Shown: one piece after another, positions 1-5,418 of the stretch
How positions within the stretch are numbered: position 1 is the first letter of the stretch
How the letters are laid out: the number at the start of each line of letters is the position of its first letter
DNA from: Pleurocapsa sp. MO_226.B13
GTDB taxonomy: Bacteria > Cyanobacteriota > Cyanobacteriia > Cyanobacteriales > Xenococcaceae
NCBI GenBank assembly: GCA_030064795.1
Contig: JASJEI010000428.1
Span: forward strand, 1 to 8,074
Length of the DNA stretch: 8,074 nucleotides
Reading direction: 5' to 3'
The notes under the pieces: model-generated
The model's input: the letters and a program-made list of their open reading frames with translations, nothing else
Database searches by the model: none
What the model was told of the DNA's origin: nothing
Translations under genes and position numbers: made by a program

Positions 1-128
1 CCAGGGCAAACGCATCTAAATTCTGTAAACCTTACTTAGCAAGACTTTCAAATTTTAGTTACAAAACTAAATAATGGCTCAAACCTTTATCCCGTAAGCA
101 TTGTAAAAATAAGGTGCGTTTGCCCTGG
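1..128. mobile_element. MITE-like element with 14-bp terminal inverted repeats
   Basis: The first 14 bases (CCAGGGCAAACGCA) are repeated perfectly in inverted orientation at 115-128. Weaker complementarity continues about 20 bases inward (roughly 13 of 21 positions match). The interior is AT-rich and has no reading frame that could encode a transposase, so this looks like a miniature inverted-repeat element mobilised in trans, or a deletion remnant of a full insertion sequence. The left arm sits exactly at the window edge, so the target duplication cannot be examined and the repeat could extend further left. The right arm ends inside the coding sequence of the neighbouring lipoprotein gene. 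The parent insertion-sequence family is not assigned. Confidence 0.6.
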
Positions 129-602
129 TTTAGTCTCTCCTGGAACGGCTTCTAAATTATCTTGTAACTTACTGCTTTTTTCTTTTACAGCTTGAACTGT
201 TTCATTTTTCTTAGACTGTAAAGAATTGGGAATTTCCCTTTTTGCTTCTTCTATTTTGTTACCAGCGCGATCTGTAATACTATCGGCGTAGTCACCCAGG
301 TCATCTTTTTGACGGCTTTTTGCTGTATCTACTAAAGTTTTTGCCTTAGCAGCGGTTTCTGCATCATATCTGCGATCGTCATTATAGCCATTCATGCCAC
401 CTTTGAACTCTTGGTCGGCATCGTAGTCATCGTAGGTGTCGGACATTGCTCTTTTTGCCGTTTCTGTATAGGTTTGTCCTCCAGTCTGGGCTATATTACC
501 TTTACTGCAAGCAGTACTAACTAATAACAAGCAGCTAGCCAAAAATACTGTTAATATTTGCTTAATTTTTATAGATTTAATGATTTTAATTAAATCGCGC
601 AT
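87..602 (-). CDS. Small lipoprotein, probable DUF6658-like, with element-derived C-terminus
   Basis: This encodes a predicted 171-residue exported lipoprotein of unknown function. The chosen ATG (602-600) has AAGGAG six bases upstream. The ATG directly before it (605-603) is only three bases from that motif, and the frame is open further upstream to 686. A basic N-terminus and a hydrophobic core lead to a lipobox-like STAC with lipidated Cys32 predicted. The -3 residue is Ser instead of the usual Leu. The mature part is hydrophilic, with an acidic DDYDADQEFKGGMNGYND segment followed by Lys/Ala-rich helical sequence. The GGMN motif and AKAKTLVDTAK stretch recall the cyanobacterial DUF6658 family from memory, so this name is tentative. 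The final 13 residues, starting with PGQTH, and the TAA stop are encoded by the inverted-repeat element at 1-128, so the native C-terminus has been replaced. The gene is divergent from the DUF2294 gene. Confidence 0.7.
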   Translation of the reverse strand: MRDLIKIIKSIKIKQILTVFLASCLLLVSTACSKGNIAQTGGQTYTETAKRAMSDTYDDYDADQEFKGGMNGYNDDRRYDAETAAKAKTLVDTAKSRQKDDLGDYADSITDRAGNKIEEAKREIPNSLQSKKNETVQAVKEKSSKLQDNLEAVPGETKPGQTHLIFTMLTG

Positions 603-605
603 CAT

Positions 606-998
606 TTGCTCCTTAGTGTTTATCCATTTAATAAGATAAAAAAAATAATTAAATCTTACTTCTATCGAAAGTAAAATCTTTAACAAATTAATAGTTATAA
701 ATTTATGCTGCCGATTTTTGAAGACAGTTTACGAATTGCGATCGCTAAATAAATATTTTGTCTCTAGCCAAGCTCCATGAGTATTTGCTGGTTGAGTTAT
801 CATTCTTAGAGTATAGTTCTTCGGACTTATATAGGAAAATATAACCTTTGGCATATTGATATATCTTTAGCTCAATTTATTATTTCTTTTAAAGCATTAG
901 CATTAGTTTAGCTTTAGAACTGAGAACCTTTTTGGTTACTAAATCCCCGCTCGACCCAGGGCAAAGCTATTATTAATCTCCTAACAAAACAAAAATTA
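606..998. other. Divergent intergenic region, AT-rich
   Basis: This gap separates the minus-strand lipoprotein gene from the plus-strand DUF2294 gene and should contain both promoters. I could not identify a convincing pair of -35 and -10 boxes for either gene; TATTAT at 968-973 is a possible -10 for the plus strand, without a good -35. The region contains a HIP1 palindrome at 738-745, a weak AACC-TTTTT-GGTT hairpin at 925-937, and a 10-base match (CCAGGGCAAA, 956-965) to the tip of the inverted-repeat element at 1-128. No additional gene is visible. Confidence 0.5.
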
Positions 999-1448
999 AT
1001 GGGCAAGAATTTACCTACTAGCGGACAATTAGAAAGAAACCTTTCGCAGAGCATACATAAGCTATATCGTCAAGAACTAGAGCATTCCCCCAGTAAAGTT
1101 ACCTGTCAACTTTTTGGTAATCAACTAGCTATTGTCATTGAAGATGCATTAACGGCTGTAGAAGAAACTTTAGTTAATAGTGAAAAAAGCGATAATCTGG
1201 CTAAAAAGTTGAATGCAGCTATTAATCGAACCATTGAATCTAAGTTAAAAACTTTAATTGAAGAGATTTTAGCCGTAGAAGTACAGGATATTTTGTTTGA
1301 TTCTACCTTCAAAAGTAAGAGGACTGGTGCGATCGCTACTCTCAAGCAACCACCTCTAGTACGCAACCCCCAATCAATTCCCAAAAACAAGGCTGGACTT
1401 AATCAAATAGAACACTCCAATGAGAGAGACTCTAGCGAGGTCAACTAG
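999..1448 (+). CDS. DUF2294 domain protein (YbcI-like)
   Basis: This 149-residue soluble protein of unknown function has no signal peptide or membrane segment. The N-terminal two thirds match my recollection of the DUF2294 (COG5609) domain. The N-terminal helix carries TSGQLERNLSQSIHKLYRQE (7-26), followed by the family-typical PSKVTCQLFGNQLAIVIEDAL (about 31-51). A long amphipathic helix comes next, then LIEEILAVEVQDILFDST (about 86-103), RTGAIATL (108-115) and PPLVRNPQSIPK (118-129). The last 20 residues are polar and probably disordered. The ATG at 999 is the first available start before the conserved domain, and no clear Shine-Dalgarno sequence precedes it. The gene stands alone, divergent from the lipoprotein and convergent with the broken dehydrogenase, so context gives no function. 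Confidence 0.85.
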   Translation: MGKNLPTSGQLERNLSQSIHKLYRQELEHSPSKVTCQLFGNQLAIVIEDALTAVEETLVNSEKSDNLAKKLNAAINRTIESKLKTLIEEILAVEVQDILFDSTFKSKRTGAIATLKQPPLVRNPQSIPKNKAGLNQIEHSNERDSSEVN

Positions 1449-1466
1449 AAAGCTAACATCTCAGTA

Positions 1467-1508
1467 AGAGCCACCTCAGCGAAGTGTACGTAAGCTAAGG
1501 AAGGCTCT
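1467..1508. terminator. Hairpin between convergent genes, possible bidirectional terminator
   Basis: AGAGCC (1467-1472) pairs with GGCTCT (1503-1508). The stem continues inward with CCT (1474-1476) against AGG (1498-1500) and AGC (1478-1480) against GCT (1494-1496), leaving a loop of about 13 bases. It lies 18 bases past the DUF2294 stop and upstream of the converging dehydrogenase 3' end, the expected place for a terminator serving either strand. No T-tract follows on either side, so intrinsic termination is uncertain. Confidence 0.35.
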
Positions 1509-1628
1509 AGCAAGATCGACCTCAGTAGATGCAATCCATTAGCTCGCTCAACAACTTAATCTAATTTAACGTTGCGTTACATTCGTCTAAAGATAGATAT
1601 TTTTGAGAAGTTAGAGGCGCGGGCAAAC

Positions 1629-2501
1629 CTAGGCAGATAGTTGTCCTCCCGTTACATCATAAAGTGCGCCAGTAACAAAGCTACTGTCAGAAGAAGCCAA
1701 AAAGACATAGGCTGGAGCTAATTCTTCTGGTTGGGCTGCTCGTTTCATAATACCATCGGTATCGTAATTATCGACTTTTTTGACTGGCATAGTTGCGGGA
1801 ATATTGGGAGTTCAGACTGGCCCTGGTACGACCGAATTGACGCGAATACCGCGATCGCCTAAATTTAAAGCCAAAGATTTGGTAAAGGTGTGTACTGCCC
1901 CCTTGGAAGTAGAATAGTCTACCAGCATTCCCTTGCCCATTTTGCCGACAACACTACCAGTATTAATGATTACATCGCCTTCTTGAAGGTGTGGTAGTGC
2001 TGCTTTGACCATGTAGAAATAACCAAAAACATTAGTTTCCATGGTGCGACGAAACTGTTCTAGGGAAATATCCTCAAACTTTTTTTGAGTCATTTGGTAG
2101 GCTGCATTATTAACTAGAATACTTAATTTACCAAAGCGAGCGACTACCTGCTCGATCGCCTGGGTACAATCTTCATAGTTGCGAACGTCGCCTTTTAGAA
2201 TTAGACAGTCTTTATTGCCGATTTTCTCGACCATCTTTTGCGTATCTTGGGCATCGGTATCGTTTTCGTTATAGAAAATAGCTACTTCTGCACCCTCCAT
2301 GGCATAGGCGATCGCTACAGCCCGACCGATGCCAGAGTCGCCACCAGTAATCAAAGCAACTTCGCCAGTCAATTTATCAGCAGGTTTGTAATTGGAGAGA
2401 TCGCTATCTGGTTGAGGAGTTAGATCTCTTTGAGAAGCAGGATAGTCTAGCTTTTGTGGAGGGATCTCATCGGGAGTTGGACGACGTTCTTTGGTAGCCA
2501 T
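1629..2501 (-). pseudogene. Short-chain dehydrogenase/reductase broken by an in-frame TGA
   Basis: The reading frame encodes a 290-position NAD(P)-dependent oxidoreductase of the extended-N-terminus SDR type (E. coli YghA / Bacillus YhxC-like). It is interrupted after residue 229 by TGA at 1814-1812. Visible motifs are the cofactor-binding TGGDSGIG (52-59), D105 in GDV, NNA (131-133), and the catalytic set N157, S183, Y196 and K200 (YSTSK). Structural PG is at 226-227. After the stop the same frame continues for 60 codons without another stop, giving TPNIPATMP, then QPEELAPAYVFLAS and a terminal VTGALYDVTGGQLSA, which is the normal end of this family. Relatives usually have Trp after PGPV/I, so a single G-to-A change (TGG to TGA) explains the break. 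All else looks undecayed, so the lesion is recent, a sequencing error, or read through. The truncated 229-residue product lacks the last substrate-loop and C-terminal strand. It is divergent from the rhodanese gene. Confidence 0.85.
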
Positions 2502-2622
2502 AAATATTTCATCTGTTCATTACAATAATTAAGATTAAATAAAAAACATTTTCCCTAGATGAGCCAAAAGTAAGATCTTTTTAAGAAGTGGCGCGAGAAA
2601 GTTATTCCCCTAGAGGGAGTGA

Positions 2623-2651
2623 TTGGAGATAAAATTTTGTCTTAATATATA
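2623..2651 (+). promoter_or_regulatory. Candidate promoter for the rhodanese-fold gene
   Basis: TTGGAG (2623-2628) and TATATA (2646-2651) are separated by 17 bases, a sigma-70-type layout. They would place the transcript start about 20 bases before the ATG at 2680. The -35 is imperfect, and AT-rich DNA yields such matches by chance. The 178-bp gap also has to hold the divergent dehydrogenase promoter, which I could not place. Confidence 0.3.
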
Positions 2652-2679
2652 GCGAAGATTAATTAAATATAAAATATCT

Positions 2680-3069
2680 ATGTCTGACCAAAAATTAGAA
2701 GCAGAAGCAATTTCAGAAGCTAAAGAAAAACTAGGTGAAGTAGTTCCTACCCCTCCAGGGCCTAGTCCTAAATCCAGCGCGCAAGCTTTAAAAGAACGCT
2801 TACAGTGGGGAGAACCAGGTCTAACTATTATTGATGCACGCGATCGCCAAGAATTTTTAGAAGAAAGAATTACAGGGGCGATGTTGATAGACGATGTAAA
2901 CAACTTGCCAAACAATCGCGAGATTTATGTCTACGCTAGCAACGATCAAAAAGCAGAAGAAGTGGCTAACGATCTGCGTCAAAAAGGCTATGAAAGTGTG
3001 TCGCAAATTCAAGGTGGTTTAGCTGGCTGGAAAGCGATCGCCGGGGCGACAGAAGGGAGAAGTTCCTAA
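2680..3069 (+). CDS. Rhodanese-like domain protein lacking the catalytic cysteine
   Basis: This 129-residue soluble protein has a disordered, proline-rich N-terminus (about 1-32, PTPPGPSP) and one rhodanese fold (about 33-120). Recognisable fold signatures are LTIIDARDRQEF (48-59), the ITGAMLI turn (64-70), the strand EIYVYAS (81-87), the helix AEEVANDLRQKGY, and the C-terminal QGGLAGWKAI (111-120). The active-site loop should read VYC followed by a cradle ending in Arg-Ser/Ala. Here Ala86 occupies the cysteine position and the loop is ASNDQKA, so persulfide-based sulfurtransferase activity is not expected. From memory, cyanobacterial relatives with this N-terminus and a GGLAxWKAIGGxTEG ending also lack the cysteine, which makes it a family trait and not damage. 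A binding or regulatory role is inferred. The ATG lacks an obvious ribosome-binding site. No neighbouring sulfur gene is present. Confidence 0.85.
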   Translation: MSDQKLEAEAISEAKEKLGEVVPTPPGPSPKSSAQALKERLQWGEPGLTIIDARDRQEFLEERITGAMLIDDVNNLPNNREIYVYASNDQKAEEVANDLRQKGYESVSQIQGGLAGWKAIAGATEGRSS

Positions 3070-3299
3070 ATACCAATCTAGTTTTCAAGTAATTTTTGAG
3101 AAAAGCGAGCGGTCATAGAGCAGTTTTGCTGCTTAATAGACTGCGCTTATGCTTAAGTGGTGTCTCACGTGGTTGGACATATGGCGAGGTTTCCTCCCCT
3201 TCCCCCACGCGCTTTTTAGCTACGCGTTTTACCTAAATTAAAATCGCGGTAAGTAATGTAAATAATATTTACTCTGTCTCTATCTTCAAAATTGCAGAT
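3070..3299. other. Intergenic stretch with small hairpins
   Basis: No gene is seen here. It contains a short hairpin AGCAG-TTTTG-CTGCT (3119-3133) soon after the rhodanese stop. A second, GAGG-TTT-CCTC (3186-3189 with 3193-3196), sits within a C-rich patch. Neither is followed by a T-tract, so they are weak terminator candidates at best. Confidence 0.4.
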
Positions 3300-3407
3300 T
3301 TGAAGCTCAATAAATTAACTCTTAGCAGTCTACTGATATTATTTCCTACTATTTTTAGTGTGCCACAGGCGATCGCTCAGACAACTATCGAGAATTATAT
3401 TATTTAA
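3300..3407 (+). pseudogene. Orphan Sec signal-peptide reading frame (35 codons), probable gene remnant
   Basis: From TTG at 3300 the frame encodes a textbook export signal: basic start (LKLNK), hydrophobic core (LTLSSLLILFPTIFSV), and a signal-peptidase I site PQAIA/Q. Only eight residues of mature sequence follow (QTTIENYII after the cut, ending at TAA 3405-3407). The AIAQ codons overlap a HIP1 palindrome, a common arrangement at cyanobacterial signal-peptide cleavage sites. There is no ATG in this frame back to a stop near 3235. The simplest reading is the 5' remnant of a secreted-protein gene whose body was lost. A functional very short peptide, or a leader for the following gene, is less likely. 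The downstream ATG at 3422 is in a different frame. Confidence 0.35.
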
Positions 3408-3421
3408 GGTTACTAAAGATT

Positions 3422-3652
3422 ATGAATACAGGCGAAGAAAAATTTGCTCAAACACAGCCAATTGTCGAAGCAAACGATGCAGACAAAGTAGCTAGAGAAA
3501 CTGGCTTAGAAATGAATGACGTTGACAAGCTAGGTAAAAAAACTGGTTTAGAGATGAGCGATCGCGAAGAACTAGGATTAAAAGGTAAGCTAGAAGAACG
3601 CGATGATAGTCGCTTAGATTTAGACAACGCTAACCAAACCTTAGCAGATTAA
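3422..3652 (+). CDS. Small acidic repeat protein, unknown function
   Basis: This encodes a 76-residue, highly charged, probably disordered protein with no cysteine, tryptophan, signal or membrane segment. The middle is built of degenerate 14-residue units: DADKVARETGLEMN (20-33), DVDKLGKKTGLEMS (34-47), then the more diverged DREELGLKGKLEER (48-61). It closes with DDSRLDLDN. The 'GLE(M/I)xDxxxL ... LEERDxxR' pattern is reminiscent of small cyanobacterial proteins such as DUF6335, a weak resemblance from memory. AAGG at 3406-3409 is the nearest ribosome-binding-like motif, somewhat far from the ATG. A HIP1 palindrome lies inside the frame. The repeat periodicity and clean codon structure argue for a real gene despite its size. 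Confidence 0.7.
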   Translation: MNTGEEKFAQTQPIVEANDADKVARETGLEMNDVDKLGKKTGLEMSDREELGLKGKLEERDDSRLDLDNANQTLAD

Positions 3653-3696
3653 CTTTTGGGGGGTTTGGGGGCGATAAGTCCGCGTGCGAAATCTTT

Positions 3697-3780
3697 GATT
3701 TGGCTTTGGGATGGGGCGTTTAAACATTTGAGGAAACCTCAAATGACAGCCCCTCATCCATGGATACCCCAAGCCAATTG
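3697..3780. repeat. Large imperfect palindrome / stem-loop
   Basis: The tip is a perfect hairpin, CATTTGAGG (3725-3733), AAA loop, CCTCAAATG (3737-3745). Outside it GGGGC (3713-3717) pairs with GCCCC (3749-3753), GGG (3708-3710) with CCC (3767-3769), and TTGGCTT (3700-3706) with AAGCCAA (3771-3777). The arms are joined by small asymmetric loops. About 24 base pairs over 84 bases is far beyond chance for AT-rich intergenic DNA. It could be a non-autonomous palindromic repeat, a structured untranslated RNA between the acidic protein and the cupin gene, or a terminator. No T-run follows. Confidence 0.6.
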
Positions 3781-3813
3781 AACCCCTCGACGATCTCTAA
3801 CCGATAGTTAAAG

Positions 3814-4473
3814 ATGCCTCACAATCTCTCAAATCATTCTAGTAAAGATACGATCGCAGTCAACCCAGACTGCGAAAATTGGATTATTCATGATGATAGT
3901 ACCAAAAAAGCCTATTATCCCCAAGAAACAGAACTCCCTGTAGATCCTTATCGGTTATTTCGGTTTCTGACCGATTTAGAAGATATCTTACTGAATATTC
4001 CCGAAGACGGCGATCGTTTAAAAGCGATTATGCCTTTAGTTAGGCATTTATTGACTAGTTCCTATTGGTTACAAATGGAATACGATCCTCCTTCTCCCAA
4101 AACTGGTTGGTCGGTTAAAACGCTCTATCGCGAACCAGAATACCCTCTGACCGTACAAATGGTAGCTTGGAAACCAGGAAGTATGTCTCCCATTCACAAT
4201 CATGCTACCTGGGGCATAGTGGCAATTATTAGTGGAACTGAAAAAAATCGTTTTTGGAAGCGATCGCCGACTGTAGAGCATCCCGATCGTTTGGAATTGG
4301 TAGGAGAACAGATTTTAGAACCAGGAGAAATTATTGGTTTTATGCCCGATGCCATTCATAGTGTCGAGTCTGTTGGCGACGAACCGACTATCTCTTTTAA
4401 TCTTTACGGCAAAACTAACTACAAGCAGCGTTTTCAGTTCGATCTTAAAAACAACACTGCTAAGAACTTTTAA
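3814..4473 (+). CDS. Cupin-fold metalloprotein, cysteine-dioxygenase-like
   Basis: This 219-residue cytoplasmic protein is probably a non-haem iron (or other metal) enzyme of the cysteine dioxygenase type I / COG5553 'double-stranded beta-helix' group. The N-terminal half is helical (about 43-90, LFRFLTDLEDILLNIP and LKAIMPLVRHLL), as in those proteins. The cupin core holds motif 1, PGSMSPIHNHATWGIVAIISGTE (split here at 121-143), giving candidate metal ligands His128 and His130, with Glu143 in the position of the optional acidic ligand. Motif 2, GEIIGFMPDAIHSVESVGDEPTISFNLYG, supplies His182. The substrate cannot be assigned; relatives act on small thiols or are uncharacterised. All motif residues are present and the length is typical, so it looks intact. 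The ATG at 3814 is the first in frame near the preceding palindrome. The gene is monocistronic in this window. Confidence 0.85.
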   Translation: MPHNLSNHSSKDTIAVNPDCENWIIHDDSTKKAYYPQETELPVDPYRLFRFLTDLEDILLNIPEDGDRLKAIMPLVRHLLTSSYWLQMEYDPPSPKTGWSVKTLYREPEYPLTVQMVAWKPGSMSPIHNHATWGIVAIISGTEKNRFWKRSPTVEHPDRLELVGEQILEPGEIIGFMPDAIHSVESVGDEPTISFNLYGKTNYKQRFQFDLKNNTAKNF

Positions 4474-4689
4474 CTCGCGGTCGAGAAGTGGTTTGGTTAG
4501 CCTGTCGATGTGGCAATGTTTACATCGTCGGCTTCAACCAGCTTAGTGCTGTCGATCGTGCTTTGGTGCCGCAGTCACTTTAAACGTTTTACTGAAATTA
4601 CCGCGAACGATCCACGGGATTTTTCTTCACCAAGAGACGACGAGAAACGATCTTGATAGTTAATAGTTGATGGTCAATAACCGTGCTAA
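4474..4689. other. Gene-free stretch, possibly decayed transposon sequence
   Basis: This stretch is richer in G+C than the rest of the gap and has patches of open frame on both strands, none with a credible start or recognised domain. It directly precedes the transposon right-end-like sequence, so it may be eroded tnpB coding or omega-RNA DNA. I could not recognise the TnpB zinc-finger or catalytic motifs in any frame. A plus-strand frame contains CRCGNVY (coding near 4501-4521), which is suggestive only. Confidence 0.3.
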
Positions 4690-4800
4690 AAAAACACGCT
4701 GATAGTAGTCGGTCGAACCACAGCAACCCTGTCGTCTAACTGAGACTCGGTAAACCAAGAATCCCACGTAAAGAGCGAAGCATAAACGTGAGTGCGTCAA
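4690..4800 (+). mobile_element. Putative right end / omega-RNA region of a decayed IS200/IS605 (TnpB) element
   Basis: The frame at 4750-4785 reads VNQESHVKSEA and then TAA. This resembles the 'NQES' tail that I recall at the C-terminus of many cyanobacterial TnpB proteins. It is cut off upstream by an in-frame TGA (4741-4743), and no intact tnpB precedes it. A hairpin, CACGT (4765-4769) with ACGTG (4786-4790), follows AGAATCC, and the sequence ends GAGTGCGTCAA. This is the layout of subterminal hairpin plus TCAA-type cleavage end seen at the right ends of IS200/IS605 elements. In living elements the same DNA encodes the scaffold of the omega RNA that guides TnpB, with the guide taken from DNA just past the end (here from 4801). 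The left end and transposase are missing, so this would be a scar or solo right end. Identification is by recalled pattern only. Confidence 0.4.
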
Positions 4801-5418
4801 ACCTTATTCTTATTTTCTTTTTACAAACAGTCTTTTAAGTTCTCAAAACAATAACATCCAAACTTTACTAACAGAGGAATTTTCTCTTAATAATCAATTA
4901 AAGCTGGAGTTTCAATTTAGTAAAAATACTTAGTTGAATAGCTCCCTGGTTTCAGATGAGAAAATATCAGCTTTCTAGATGGATGTTATTGTTTTTATTT
5001 GACGAGACAGATATTATGTAAATCAGGTTTTTTCCTCCTTGATGAAATATATATAAACCCGAATGTTTCTGTCAGGGAAGCTGTTTTCTTTAGCTTCAAT
5101 TATCAATTTAGCACCTTTTTCGGCGATCTCCCTAAAAGATACAGAAGTTTACTATCTAAGTGATTTACCATAACAGAAAATAAATTTAATTAAACAAGGC
5201 TATAGTTTTGTTTTTTTATATAGAATTAAAAGCCCTAAAGGATAAACGATCGCCTGTTGGAGGATTTCAGCGCGTGTCGGAATACCGTTAAAAGACAAAT
5301 CTATACCTAGATACCCCGATTTTCTGCTGGCAAGTTTGTCAATTCTGGTGTTTTTTACTGAGGTTTCTTGGTGGTAGATATGACAAACTCGAAAAAAAAA
5401 GTATAAAAAATTGGTTAC
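4801..5418. other. AT-rich intergenic region before the dynamin gene
   Basis: No intact gene is recognised here. It contains the 16-bp inverted-repeat pair described separately and a GAAGCT / AGCTTC hairpin (5077-5082 with 5092-5097, nine-base loop). A minus-strand open stretch of 86 codons (5460-5200) overlaps the start of the GTPase gene and resembles nothing I know. HIP1 sites are almost absent (one imperfect copy near 5247), unlike the flanking genes, which fits imported or eroding DNA. The promoter of the GTPase gene should lie near the right end, but no convincing boxes were found. Confidence 0.4.
4845..4995. repeat. 151-bp segment bounded by perfect 16-bp inverted repeats
   Basis: AAAACAATAACATCCA at 4845-4860 is the exact reverse complement of 4980-4995. 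The 119-bp interior is AT-rich, with no coding potential. Flanking bases show no clear target duplication. It may be a miniature transposable element, a transcript-end structure or a relic. Shorter complementary pairs inside (ATTTTCTC / GAGAAAAT, AAAGCTG / CAGCTTT) cannot all pair at once. Confidence 0.55.

Noticed and set aside
1121..1390. Minus-strand open frame within the DUF2294 gene
   Set aside because: It is antisense to a well-supported gene, with low-complexity Ser/Leu composition typical of a shadow frame.
2680..3652. Rhodanese and acidic small gene as an operon
   Set aside because: A 352-bp gap with hairpins and a signal-peptide remnant separates them, so co-transcription is not supported.
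3658..3716. G-runs (GGGGGG, GGGGG, GGG, GGGG) as a possible G-quadruplex
   Set aside because: Only two runs are close together; the next is about 36 bases away, outside canonical loop lengths, and the later runs are better explained as one arm of the palindrome.
4334..4546. Plus-strand open frame overlapping the 3' end of the cupin gene
   Set aside because: It is out of frame with the intact cupin and its composition is not protein-like over the overlap; it extends past the cupin stop only by chance.
5034..5040. Strong Shine-Dalgarno (AAGGAGG) on the minus strand
   Set aside because: No ATG or GTG start with a meaningful frame follows at suitable distance, so it is probably coincidental.
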